Shown here one piece after another: positions 17,355 to 26,897 of a stretch of 64,000 nt of DNA (within the stretch, counting starts at the first letter, position 1; the number at the start of each line of letters is the position of its first letter). A program made the translations under genes and the position numbers. The notes beneath the pieces were generated by a model. That model did no database searches and had not been told where the DNA came from. It saw nothing but the letters and a program-made list of their open reading frames with translations. Source of the DNA: DASRWI01 sp035654655 (GTDB lineage: Bacteria > Bacteroidota > Ignavibacteria > Ignavibacteriales > Ignavibacteriaceae). The stretch lies in contig DASRWI010000010.1 in the NCBI GenBank assembly GCA_035654655.1, positions 62,001 through 126,000 on the forward strand, written 5' to 3'.

Positions 17355-17438
17355 ATGTTTGAAGATGTTTTATTGATTATTTCCATTGTACTTCTTGCAT
17401 ATCTTATATTTTCTCTATTTAAACCCGAAAGGTTCTAA
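17355..17438 (+). CDS. kdpF: KdpF, small subunit of the potassium ATPase
   Basis: A 27-residue single-helix peptide, MFEDVLLIISIVLL...FSLFKPERF. The carboxyl end [KR]PERF and the single hydrophobic helix are hallmarks of KdpF, which stabilises the KdpABC complex in the membrane. It ends 12 bases before kdpA, and its stop overlaps the start of the kdpA ribosome site (TAAGGAG). Confidence 0.9.
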   Translation: MFEDVLLIISIVLLAYLIFSLFKPERF

Positions 17439-17450
17439 GGAGATATTAAG

Positions 17451-19145
17451 ATGAATTATTTTTTGGATGTTTTACAGTTTCTATTATTTCTTGTGGTTTT
17501 AACTTCATTATCTTTTTTAATTGGAGGTTATTTCTACAAAGTTATTAAAGATGAAAAAAACTTACTTAGTTTATTTGTGAGACCTTTTGAAACGTTTATC
17601 TATAAGTTCTTAAAAATAAACATGAATGAAGAGATGAAATGGAAGACATATTTATTTTCTATAATGATTTTTAGTTTCTTTAGTTTCATTGTAGTTTTAG
17701 TTATCCAACTATTCCAAAACTCATTACCTTTAAATCCTGAAAAATTACCTAACGTTGAGTTTTTTCTTGCATTTAATACAGCTATTAGCTTTATGACAAA
17801 TACTAATTGGCAGTCTTATTCGGGTGAAACCACTTTAAGTTATTTTACTCAGATGATTGCTCTTACTGTTCAGAATTTTGTAAGCGCAGGAGTTGGGATA
17901 AGTGTATTACTTGCACTTGCAAGAGCAATTGCAATTAGAAAAGGCAGCAGTCTGGGGAATTTTTGGACTGATTTAACAAAAACAATTTTATATCTACTTT
18001 TACCTCTATCTTTTATTTTATCTATATTGCTAATTAGTCAGGGAGTTGTGCAAACTTTTTCTCCTTACATTATTGCTCATACATTAGAAGGTTCCAAACA
18101 AATAATACCTTTAGGTCCGGCAGCTTCTCAAATTGCCATTAAACAACTCGGAACAAATGGTGGAGGTTTTTTCGGAGTTAACAGTGCTTTCCCATTTGAA
18201 AATCCAACACCATTTTCAAATTTTCTTCAAGTTTTTTCTATTTTATTAATCCCGGCATCTTTAGTATTTACTTATGGAAAAATTATTGGCAACAAAAAGC
18301 ACGCATGGACAATTTATTCTGTAATGATTTTTGTATTTATAAGTGGGGTTATAATTTCTTACTGGTCAGAACTATCAGCTGGTTCATCTTTCCAAACAAC
18401 ACAAATGCTTGAAGGAAAAGAAGTCCGTTTTGGAATTTTTAATAGCACTTTATGGTCTGTTGCTACAACTGTAGCATCAAATGGAAGTGTTAATTCAATG
18501 CATAGTAGTTTATCACCTATTGCCGGTTTTGTAGCAATGTTAAATATGCAGCTTGGTGAAATAATATTTGGTGGTGTTGGTTCCGGTATGTATGGAATGT
18601 TTTTATTTATACTTCTAACTGTTTTTATATCGGGATTAATGGTCGGTAGAACACCGGAATATTTTGGTAAGAAGATTGAATCCTTTGAAATAAAGGGAGC
18701 GATAGTTGGTATTTTAATTCCTTGCATTTTGATTCTAACCTTAACTGCAATAGGAGTTACAAATAAGGAAGGACTATCAAGCACCTTGAACAAAGGCCCT
18801 CATGCCTTTTCAGAAATTCTTTATGCTTTTACATCGGGTGCTGCAAATAACGGAAGTGCTTTTTCAGGTTTAAATGCAAATACTATTTTTTATAATGTAT
18901 TAATTGTCTTAGCAATGCTGATAGGAAGATTTGGTGTTATCATTCCTGTACTTGCAATAGCAGGGAACTTAGTAAAGAAAAACATTGCCCCTGAAACAGC
19001 AGGAACTCTAAAAACTGATAATACTCTCTTTGCTTTTCTTCTATTGTCAATAATACTAGTTGTTGGAGCATTAACATTCTTTCCTGCTTTATCATTAGGT
19101 CCCATTTTAGAACAATTATTAGTTAATCAAGGAATAACTTTTTAA
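17451..19145 (+). CDS. kdpA: potassium-transporting ATPase subunit KdpA
   Basis: Channel-like potassium-binding subunit of the high-affinity Kdp pump. 564 residues with about ten helices. Selectivity-filter segments are recognisable, for example SFMTNTNWQSYSGE, GTNGGGFFGVNSAFPFENPT, ASNGSVNSMH and SGAANNGSAFSG. AAGGAG precedes the ATG by eight bases. Second gene of kdpFABCDE. Confidence 0.98.
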   Translation: MNYFLDVLQFLLFLVVLTSLSFLIGGYFYKVIKDEKNLLSLFVRPFETFIYKFLKINMNEEMKWKTYLFSIMIFSFFSFIVVLVIQLFQNSLPLNPEKLPNVEFFLAFNTAISFMTNTNWQSYSGETTLSYFTQMIALTVQNFVSAGVGISVLLALARAIAIRKGSSLGNFWTDLTKTILYLLLPLSFILSILLISQGVVQTFSPYIIAHTLEGSKQIIPLGPAASQIAIKQLGTNGGGFFGVNSAFPFENPTPFSNFLQVFSILLIPASLVFTYGKIIGNKKHAWTIYSVMIFVFISGVIISYWSELSAGSSFQTTQMLEGKEVRFGIFNSTLWSVATTVASNGSVNSMHSSLSPIAGFVAMLNMQLGEIIFGGVGSGMYGMFLFILLTVFISGLMVGRTPEYFGKKIESFEIKGAIVGILIPCILILTLTAIGVTNKEGLSSTLNKGPHAFSEILYAFTSGAANNGSAFSGLNANTIFYNVLIVLAMLIGRFGVIIPVLAIAGNLVKKNIAPETAGTLKTDNTLFAFLLLSIILVVGALTFFPALSLGPILEQLLVNQGITF

Positions 19146-19157
19146 ACTTAATTTATT

Positions 19158-21266
19158 ATGAGTACTAAACACGAAATACCTTTGTTTGATAAAAAGATAA
19201 TTCTTGATGCATTAAAATATTCCTTTAAAAAGTTAAATCCTTTTTATCTCATTAAGAATCCTGTAATGTTTATTGTTGAAATTGGCGCACTTTTAACAAC
19301 AATAACATTTATATTGGATTTACTTGAAAATCATTATTCATCATTTGAACTTCAAATTACAATCTGGTTATGGTTTACTGTTTTTTTTGCAAACTTTGCA
19401 GAAGCAATTGCTGAAGGGAGAGGGAAAGCGCAAAGTGAAAATTTAAGAAAATCCAGAGTTAGTACAATTGCAAGAAAAATAATTAATGATAAGGAAGAAA
19501 AAGTATCAGCATTAGAATTAAGAGCAGGAGATTTAGTTGTATGCGAAACAGGTGATTTAATTCCAGCAGATGGAGAAGTTGTTGAAGGAATTTCTAGTGT
19601 TGATGAGTCAGCAATTACTGGTGAATCAGCTCCTGTTATTCGTGAAAGTGGAGGAGACAGAAGTGCTGTAACCGGTGGAACGAAAGTTTTAAGTGATAAA
19701 ATCATAGTAAAAATTACTTCAAATCCGGGTGAAACTTTTATTGATAAAATGATTTCTTTGGTTGAAGGAGCTAAACGTAAAAAAACTCCTAATGAGATTG
19801 CATTATCAATTTTGCTTTCAGGTTTGTCCATTGTTTTTTTAATTGTAGTAGTCACTTTAAAATCTTACTTCAAATTTTATCAAATTACACTTGACCAGGA
19901 TATTAGTGCTGTTTCTATACCTATATTAATTGCTCTTCTTGTTTGTTTAATCCCAACAACAATTGGTGGATTGCTAAGTGCTATTGGTATCAGCGGAATG
20001 GATAGACTGCTTAAACATAATGTAATAGCTATGAGTGGAAGAGCGGTTGAAGCCGCTGGAGATATCGATGTTTTATTATTAGATAAAACCGGAACAATTA
20101 CTTTAGGTAATAGAATGGCAACAGAATTTGTTCCTACGCAGGAATTTGATGAAGCTTATCTTGCTGATGTTGCTCAACTTGCTTCACTTTCAGATGAAAC
20201 ACCTGAAGGTAGGTCAATTGTTGTTCTTGCAAAAGAGAAATTTGGAATTCGTGAAAGACATATTAACGAAATGAATGCTCAATTTATTGAATTCAGCGCA
20301 AAAACTCAGATGAGCGGAGTAAATATTTTATCAAGCAATGGAATGCCTGAAAGGATTATTCGTAAAGGTTCGATAGATGCAATTAAAAATTATATCTCTA
20401 ACGATTCTAATTCAAACATTTTAATACAATCAGATTATTTATTTACTCAAATGATTGGAGTGGATATTGCAATGTCTGGTGGAACTCCGCTTGTTGTTGT
20501 TGAGAATAAAAAAATAATTGGACTTATTCAGCTTAAAGATGTTGTTAAGGGAGGCATTAAGGAACGTTTTGAGCAGCTCAGAAAAATGGGAATAAAGAGT
20601 ATTATGATAACCGGTGATAATAGATTGACTGCAACGGCAATTGCTGCAGAAGCAGGAGTTGATGATTTTATTGCGGAAGCTAGACCGGAAGACAAATTAT
20701 TCAAAATAAGAGAAGAACAAGCTAATGGTAAGATGGTGGGTATGATAGGAGATGGAACAAATGATGCACCTGCTCTTGCTCAGGCTGATGTTGGAATAGC
20801 AATGAATAGTGGAACTCAGGCTGCACGTGAAGCAGGAAATATGATTGACTTGGATAGCAGCCCAACAAAACTTATTGAAGTTGTTGAAATAGGTAAACAG
20901 TTATTAATGACTCGTGGTGCGTTAACTACTTTTAGTATTGCAAATGATGTAGCTAAATATTTTGCTATAATACCTGCACTTGCTGTTTCACTATTTGCCA
21001 CGAACAAACTAAACGGGCCTTTAACAATTCTAAATATTATGAATCTTGCTTCACCGCAAAGTGCAATTTTAAGTGCAATAATATTTAACGCTTTAATAAT
21101 TATCGTTTTAATTCCACTTGCGTTAAAAGGTATTAAATATAAACCTGAAGGTGCAGTTACAATATTAAAAAGGAACATACTTTTCTATGGTGTTGGAGGA
21201 TTGATTGTTCCTTTTATAGGAATAAAACTAATTGATATAATAGTAACATTCTTAGAGTTAGTATAA
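19158..21266 (+). CDS. kdpB: potassium-transporting ATPase subunit KdpB (P-type ATPase)
   Basis: Energy-coupling P-type ATPase subunit. The phosphorylation motif DKTGT, the actuator TGES (SAITGESAPV, whose serine is the inhibitory phosphosite in E. coli), the nucleotide-domain motif and the hinge GDGTNDAPALAQADVG are all intact. 702 residues, usual length. It follows kdpA by 12 bases. Confidence 0.98.
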   Translation: MSTKHEIPLFDKKIILDALKYSFKKLNPFYLIKNPVMFIVEIGALLTTITFILDLLENHYSSFELQITIWLWFTVFFANFAEAIAEGRGKAQSENLRKSRVSTIARKIINDKEEKVSALELRAGDLVVCETGDLIPADGEVVEGISSVDESAITGESAPVIRESGGDRSAVTGGTKVLSDKIIVKITSNPGETFIDKMISLVEGAKRKKTPNEIALSILLSGLSIVFLIVVVTLKSYFKFYQITLDQDISAVSIPILIALLVCLIPTTIGGLLSAIGISGMDRLLKHNVIAMSGRAVEAAGDIDVLLLDKTGTITLGNRMATEFVPTQEFDEAYLADVAQLASLSDETPEGRSIVVLAKEKFGIRERHINEMNAQFIEFSAKTQMSGVNILSSNGMPERIIRKGSIDAIKNYISNDSNSNILIQSDYLFTQMIGVDIAMSGGTPLVVVENKKIIGLIQLKDVVKGGIKERFEQLRKMGIKSIMITGDNRLTATAIAAEAGVDDFIAEARPEDKLFKIREEQANGKMVGMIGDGTNDAPALAQADVGIAMNSGTQAAREAGNMIDLDSSPTKLIEVVEIGKQLLMTRGALTTFSIANDVAKYFAIIPALAVSLFATNKLNGPLTILNIMNLASPQSAILSAIIFNALIIIVLIPLALKGIKYKPEGAVTILKRNILFYGVGGLIVPFIGIKLIDIIVTFLELV

Positions 21267-21267
21267 A

Positions 21268-21861
21268 ATGAAGACAATAATTAAATCGTTTTTGATGCTA
21301 TTGTTATTAACAATATTAACCGGGATAGTATATCCTGTTGCAATTACTGTTATTGGACAATTATTATTTCCTTCTAAAGCAAATGGATCTTTAATTATAA
21401 AAAATCATAAGATTATCGGTTCAGAATTATTAGGGCAAAGTTTTACTGATAGCATTTATTTCCATTCACGTCCATCAGTAATAAATTATAATCCTCTTCC
21501 ATCAGGTGCAAGTAATCTTGGCTTATCAAGTTCTTTACTGAAAGAACAGGTTAATAGTAGAAAATTCAATTTTACATTAAAAAATTTATTACCTGATACT
21601 ACTTTGATTCCAGCAGAAATGATTTTTGCATCAGCGAGTGGAGTGGATCCACATATATCCGTAGAATCTGCAAAACTTCAAGTAAACAGAATTCTACAGT
21701 CAAGAGATATTCCTAACAACAAAGCAGAATTTCTTTTTTCACTTATTGATTCTCTTACAGAATATCCTCAGTTTTGGGTGTTAGGAAATAAAGGCGTAAA
21801 TGTATTGTTGTTGAATTTGAAATTAGATAAAGAATATAAAAAATGGATAATTCAGAATTAA
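21268..21861 (+). CDS. kdpC: potassium-transporting ATPase subunit KdpC
   Basis: Single-span periplasmic subunit of the Kdp complex. One amino-terminal helix, then family blocks FHSRPSVINYNPLPSGASNLG and GVDPHISVESAKLQVNRI. 197 residues. It starts one base after kdpB and its end overlaps the kdpD start by 19 bases. Confidence 0.97.
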   Translation: MKTIIKSFLMLLLLTILTGIVYPVAITVIGQLLFPSKANGSLIIKNHKIIGSELLGQSFTDSIYFHSRPSVINYNPLPSGASNLGLSSSLLKEQVNSRKFNFTLKNLLPDTTLIPAEMIFASASGVDPHISVESAKLQVNRILQSRDIPNNKAEFLFSLIDSLTEYPQFWVLGNKGVNVLLLNLKLDKEYKKWIIQN

Positions 21862-24518
21862 CAAGGCCTGATCCGGAAATACTTTTAAGAAATCTTCTCG
21901 ATAAAGAAGATAAAAGTACAAAAGGAAAATTAAAAATTTTCTTTGGTATGTGCGCAGGGGTGGGAAAAACTTATTCGATGCTTGAAGCCGCTCATAATGC
22001 TAAAGCTAAAGGGATTGATGTTGTTATTGGAATTGTTGAAACACATAAAAGATTGGAAACTGAAGAGTTAGTAGAAGGATTAGAAATAATTCCTCTTAAA
22101 GGGATAATATATAGAGACTCACCCTTTAAAGAAATGGATATTGAAGCAATATTAAAACGTAAGCCCTCTTTAGTTTTAGTTGATGAATTAGCACATACAA
22201 ATATTCCGGGAAGCAAATACGTAAAAAGATTTCAAGACGTTTTAGAACTTTTAGATAATGGAATAGATGTTTACACAACTCTTAATGTACAACATATTGA
22301 AAGTAGACTTGAGATAGTTAAAAAAATAACCGGTACAACTATTAGGGAAACCATACCTGATTCAATACTGGAAAGAACTAATGAAATAGAACTTATAGAT
22401 ATAACTCCTGAAGAACTTCTTAAAAGATTATCAGAAGGTAAAGTTTATACTTCTGAAAGTTCACGACAAGCTATTGAGAATTTTTTCCGTAAAGGAAATC
22501 TTACTGCTTTAAGAGAGATGGCATTAAGAATAACAGCAGAAAAAGTTGATAAAGACCTAAGAGATTATAAATCAGATAAAAATATATTGGATGTTTGGAA
22601 ATCCGGGCAAAGGTTAATGTGTGCTGTTGCTGCTTCTCCTTATTCTGCAGAACTAATACGATGGACAAGAAGGCTTGCATATTCATTAGAGGCACCTTGG
22701 ATTGCAGTATATGTTGAAACTGATCAGAAAATTTCTGAGACAAATAAAAAGATTTTACTTAAAAACATAAAACTAGTAAAAGATCTTGGTGGTGAATTTG
22801 TCACTACTCAGGATGTTGATATCATTTCTGCCCTGATTAGGGTTGCTAAAGAATATAATATTAGTCAAATAATTATTGGGAAATCGCGTAGACAAAAAAT
22901 ACTTAAACTTTTTTCAATAAATGATTTTACTAATAAATTGATTAAAGAAAGTGGCGATATTGATGTTTATGTTGTTGGAGGCGACCCACTTGAAAAGAAG
23001 AATATATTTGAATATTTCAAAGCAAGAACCCATTCCTCCTTTAATAAATATTTTTATTCTTCATTGATAGTAGGAATTCTAACCCTTATAGTATTTATTT
23101 TCAAGAAGGAAATTGATTATAAAGTAGTTTCAATGTTGTACTTGCTTCTAATTACATTACTCCCAATTTTCAAGTTAGGTGTGGGACCAGTATTGTTTGC
23201 AGCACTTTTAAGTGCATTAGGATGGAACTTCTTTTTTATTCCTCCTTATTATACTTTTCATATAGAAGCTACAAATGATATTTTTATGTTCATATTATTT
23301 TTTATTGTAGCATCTGTTTCAGGTTACCTTTCTACAAAAGTAAGAACACAACAGGCACTATTAAGGGTAAAGGAAAATAGAGTTTCAATACTGTACAATT
23401 TATCCAGAAGGTTAAATGGGGCTCTTAATATTAATGACATTTCTGAGATTATGGTTGATGAGCTTAATAAAACTTTTTCTGCTGGGATAGTAATTCTTTT
23501 TGCAGAATCAGAAAAGAAACTAAAATCAAAAACACATCCAGCCAGTACATTTGAGGTGAATGATTATGAATGGTTATATGCTCAAATGGCATTTTCATTA
23601 AAACAAACAACAGGAAGGTTTACAGATACTTTGCCAAATGCGCTTGCAACTTATTACCCCATAAAAACAAAAAGTGGTGTATTGGGTGTTATTGGATTGA
23701 GACTTAATGAGGACCAGGCACTTGCTTTTGATAAACAGGATTTATTAATTGATATTATTGAGCAGTTCAGCAAAACTCTCGAACGTGAATATTTGGATGT
23801 TCTTGCAAAACAATCTTTAATTGCCACCGAATCAGAAAAACTTTATAAAACTTTATTCAATTCTATTTCTCATGAACTTAAAACCCCTATTACAACAATC
23901 ATTGGTGCAATTAGCTTTTTTAATGATTCCAGGATGATTGAGAATAAAGAAGCCCTTTCAAAGATAATAAAGGAAATTGATATTGCAGCCGAGAGGTTGA
24001 ATAGACTTGTAGAAAATTTAATGGACATGGCAAGATTAGAATCTGGAAATATAGGTTTAAAATTAAGTTGGAATTCTATTACAGATTTAATTCGCTCAGC
24101 ATTAGACAATATTCAACTTGAGAATATGAATCATACTATTGTAAATAAAATTTCTGAGGATGTTATATTAAAATTTGATTTCGCATTGTTAAAGCAAGCT
24201 ATAATAAATGTTTTACACAATGCACTAGTTTATACTCCTGATGGATGTGAAATAACAATTGAAGGAATTCAGCAAAACTTTAATTACATTCTGACAATAT
24301 CTGATAATGGTAAAGGGTTTAAAGAAGAGGAAGCAAGTAAATTGTTTGATAAATTTTTCCGAATTCCCGGAACTAAACCAGGTGGTTCAGGATTAGGTTT
24401 ATCTATAGCAAAAGGTTTTATTGAAGCACACGGAGGCACCATTACTGCGGGAAATAGAAAATCAGGTGGGGCTATTTTTACTATATTATTGCCTTTGAAA
24501 GAAAAGGAAAATTTGTAA
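21843..24518 (+). CDS. kdpD: osmosensitive potassium sensor kinase KdpD
   Basis: Histidine kinase controlling kdp expression. Domain order: KdpD domain with Walker A GMCAGVGKT (about residues 35-43) and DELAHTN; a Usp-like domain (about 255-375); a four-helix DUF4118 membrane region (about 400-500); a GAF-like segment; HisKA with H677 (SHELKTP); and HATPase with NALVYTPDG and GSGLGLSIAKG. 891 residues, full length. The start lies inside kdpC, so translation is likely coupled. Confidence 0.97.
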   Translation: MDNSELTRPDPEILLRNLLDKEDKSTKGKLKIFFGMCAGVGKTYSMLEAAHNAKAKGIDVVIGIVETHKRLETEELVEGLEIIPLKGIIYRDSPFKEMDIEAILKRKPSLVLVDELAHTNIPGSKYVKRFQDVLELLDNGIDVYTTLNVQHIESRLEIVKKITGTTIRETIPDSILERTNEIELIDITPEELLKRLSEGKVYTSESSRQAIENFFRKGNLTALREMALRITAEKVDKDLRDYKSDKNILDVWKSGQRLMCAVAASPYSAELIRWTRRLAYSLEAPWIAVYVETDQKISETNKKILLKNIKLVKDLGGEFVTTQDVDIISALIRVAKEYNISQIIIGKSRRQKILKLFSINDFTNKLIKESGDIDVYVVGGDPLEKKNIFEYFKARTHSSFNKYFYSSLIVGILTLIVFIFKKEIDYKVVSMLYLLLITLLPIFKLGVGPVLFAALLSALGWNFFFIPPYYTFHIEATNDIFMFILFFIVASVSGYLSTKVRTQQALLRVKENRVSILYNLSRRLNGALNINDISEIMVDELNKTFSAGIVILFAESEKKLKSKTHPASTFEVNDYEWLYAQMAFSLKQTTGRFTDTLPNALATYYPIKTKSGVLGVIGLRLNEDQALAFDKQDLLIDIIEQFSKTLEREYLDVLAKQSLIATESEKLYKTLFNSISHELKTPITTIIGAISFFNDSRMIENKEALSKIIKEIDIAAERLNRLVENLMDMARLESGNIGLKLSWNSITDLIRSALDNIQLENMNHTIVNKISEDVILKFDFALLKQAIINVLHNALVYTPDGCEITIEGIQQNFNYILTISDNGKGFKEEEASKLFDKFFRIPGTKPGGSGLGLSIAKGFIEAHGGTITAGNRKSGGAIFTILLPLKEKENL

Positions 24519-25207
24519 TGTCAATTAAGCATACAATAATAATAATAGACGATGAACCACAAATAAGAAAGGTTCTTAAAATTGCCTTAGAATCTGAAGA
24601 TTATAAAGTTATAGAATCAGAAAATGGTAAAGATGGCATTATCCAGGTTGCAACAAATCATCCTCAGCTTGTTATACTTGATCTCGGATTGCCTGATAAA
24701 GATGGATTTTCTGTTTTGAAAGAATTAAGAACTTGGAGCAAAATTCCGGTTATAATTTTATCTGTAAAAAATTCTGAAGAAGATATTGTAAAAGCACTAG
24801 ATTATGGAGCAGATGATTACCTGACAAAACCTTTCAATACATCTGAATTACTGGCAAGAATAAGAGCTAACATACGCAGGTCTTTTCAGGCTGAAGAAAA
24901 CAATATTATTACAAATGGCAATCTTATTATTGATTTAGCTTTAAGGTTAGTCAAAAAAAGTAATGAAGAACTAAAATTAACTAATACTGAGTATCTGCTT
25001 TTAGTTCTCTTAGCAAGTAATATGGATAAGGTTCTTACTCAAAGATATATACTTAAAGAAATATGGGGACCAAGCGCTGTTGAAAATTCACAGTACCTTA
25101 GAGTTTTTATAGGTCAGCTTCGAAAAAAAATTGAAGATGATTATTCTAATCCTAAATACATAATAACAGAATCCGGAGTAGGATACAGGTTTGTAAGACA
25201 AAATTAA
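24518..25207 (+). CDS. kdpE: KdpE response regulator (OmpR family)
   Basis: Partner of KdpD: receiver domain (phosphoacceptor in VILDLGLPDKDG) followed by a winged-helix DNA-binding domain ending YIITESGVGYRFV. 229 residues. The start overlaps the kdpD stop by one base (TAATG). It should activate kdpFABC when potassium is low, by analogy with known KdpE. Confidence 0.96.
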   Translation: MSIKHTIIIIDDEPQIRKVLKIALESEDYKVIESENGKDGIIQVATNHPQLVILDLGLPDKDGFSVLKELRTWSKIPVIILSVKNSEEDIVKALDYGADDYLTKPFNTSELLARIRANIRRSFQAEENNIITNGNLIIDLALRLVKKSNEELKLTNTEYLLLVLLASNMDKVLTQRYILKEIWGPSAVENSQYLRVFIGQLRKKIEDDYSNPKYIITESGVGYRFVRQN

Positions 25208-25693
25208 AAATTAGTAGCTTATAAGTTATTGAAGTTCTTAATTCATCCTTAATTAATTTGGTTGATAACTTAATAGTAAGTCATCGTAGTTTTTATGTTC
25301 GAATGTCCCACGAGCGGGGAAGTGACACTTATTGGTATGCCTGCCTCATGGCTTCTCGATATAAAGTCTTTCCTGAAAGTTCTAAGATTGTAACCTTTAC
25401 CTGATAGCCCTATTTTTTCATGTCTGCTTATAAATTTTAAATACATTTCATTGTATGTTTATCTCAAGTTAAGGGTCCATGTCATTTAGAAATTTTAACT
25501 CCTATGGGTAATTAAAAAACTTTAGTTTTTAATTTCATTTTATGTTTTAAAGCCTAAACAATTTAATAGGATCTCTAGCACCTTTTTCGCATTGTGAGCT
25601 GACTTAAAAACACAAATAACAAAACTTTATTTGCTACATTAAAAGATTGTACAAGAATGTAAATTTGCTAAGAAACTATGAATAGGAGAAGTT
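25208..25693. other. non-coding stretch between kdpE and next gene
   Basis: 486 bases with integrase relic B in the left half. The right half (25447-25693) has no gene. A short hairpin AAAAACT-TT-AGTTTTT (25506-25521) is visible, and TAAATTTG at 25660-25667 may be the -7 box of the gene at 25694. Confidence 0.6.
25258..25446 (-). pseudogene. tyrosine recombinase relic B (C-terminal fragment)
   Basis: An uninterrupted 58-codon minus-strand frame (ATG 25444-25446 to stop 25270) encodes the last part of a phage-type integrase. It reads ISRHEKIGLSGKGYNLRTFR, then KDFISRSHEAGIPISV, then LVGHSNIKTTMTYY. The conserved arginine, the histidine of the GHS box and the terminal tyrosine are there, but the core-binding domain and the first catalytic arginine are missing. 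DNA homology to relic A (17077-17225) extends past the stop codon. The fragment lies just downstream of kdpE. Confidence 0.85.
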
Positions 25694-26677
25694 ATGATAA
25701 TTAAAAAAGGTTCATTTAAGCGCATATCCTGGGGGGCTGTTTTTGCCGGTGTACTAATTGCTCTGGTAGTCCAAATGCTTCTAAGCTTATTGGGATTAGC
25801 AATAGGACTTGGAACTATCGATCCAATGACAGAAAATAATCCTTTTACAGGGCTTGCAACAGGAGCCTTAATATGGTGGGTTGTTAGTATGCTTATTTCG
25901 CTTTTTATAGGCGGGTTAGCATCAGGAAGATTATCTGGAATATTAACCTCATTTGACCGTGCTATTCACGGATTCCTCACCTTCAGTGTTTATGCATTGG
26001 TATCATTTTATTTACTTACAACCGCTGTTGGTGGTATAATAAGTGGCGTAGGAAGTATTGTCGGTCAGACATTGTCCCTTGCCGGCAAAGGAATTTCAGC
26101 AATAACACCTGAAGTTTCTGAAGCTGTTGCTAAAGAATTAAAGGAAAGTGGAGTTAATCTTGAAAACATCAAAGAAGAAGCAAAACAAACTTTACGTGAA
26201 ACAGGTAAGCCTGAATTACAGCCTGAAAATCTTAAAAAGCGTGCTCAGAATTCAGGAGACTCACTTCAAAAGTCTGCTAGTGATCCGAAATCAGTTGACA
26301 ATATTATAGATAATCTATTCGCTGAAGGTAAAGATGTTGTTAATGAAGTTGATAAAGAAGCAGCTGTAAATGTTGTTATGAAAAGGACAGGTAAATCACG
26401 CCAGGAATCAGAACAAATTGTAGATAAATGGATTGCTAGTTACCATAATGCTAAACAGGAATTTGATACTTTGAAAGTTAAAGCTGAACACCAGGCAAGA
26501 GAAACAGGTGATGCTGTTGCTTCAGGTGCATCTAAAGCTTCATGGTTTGCATTTTTTGGTTTAGTTCTTGGTGCTGCCGCTGCAAGCGCAGGTGCCAGTA
26601 CAGGAAAACCCAGACGTCGTGATGTTGTTGTAGATTCAAATGTGGAAACACGGACTGATTCTGATGTAAGATTATAA
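25694..26677 (+). CDS. conserved membrane protein of unknown function
   Basis: 327 residues. The amino terminus RISWGAVFAGVLIALVVQML starts a glycine-rich membrane region of about three helices (to residue 135). A long charged, helical segment (about 140-275, with many EE, KK and QE) follows, then a last hydrophobic helix near 280-300 and an Arg/Asp-rich tail. Similar proteins, usually unnamed, occur in many Bacteroidota and Proteobacteria. AGGAG seven bases upstream sets the start. It is monocistronic. Confidence 0.78.
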   Translation: MIIKKGSFKRISWGAVFAGVLIALVVQMLLSLLGLAIGLGTIDPMTENNPFTGLATGALIWWVVSMLISLFIGGLASGRLSGILTSFDRAIHGFLTFSVYALVSFYLLTTAVGGIISGVGSIVGQTLSLAGKGISAITPEVSEAVAKELKESGVNLENIKEEAKQTLRETGKPELQPENLKKRAQNSGDSLQKSASDPKSVDNIIDNLFAEGKDVVNEVDKEAAVNVVMKRTGKSRQESEQIVDKWIASYHNAKQEFDTLKVKAEHQARETGDAVASGASKASWFAFFGLVLGAAAASAGASTGKPRRRDVVVDSNVETRTDSDVRL

Positions 26678-26680
26678 AAC

Positions 26681-26722
26681 TTAATAATGAAGACTCAGCA
26701 TTTACTGAGTCTTTATTATTAA
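26681..26722 (+). terminator. intrinsic terminator
   Basis: Long stem TTAATAATGAAGACTCAG/CTGAGTCTTTATTATTAA (one mismatch) with a six-base loop, directly after the 25694-26677 gene. Confidence 0.8.
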
Positions 26723-26897
26723 ATACTGATGTATTTAAAACCATTCTGATAACTTGCAAACCTCCAATCTATATTTACCTAATAAAGTTTTCTAATCCGG
26801 CTCTTTCCGAAATCTTTTTTAAATAAATACCAAATGTTAATATATATTTTTGTATTTTCACTTTATATTTTAGAAGTTAAACGAAATTTATAATATT

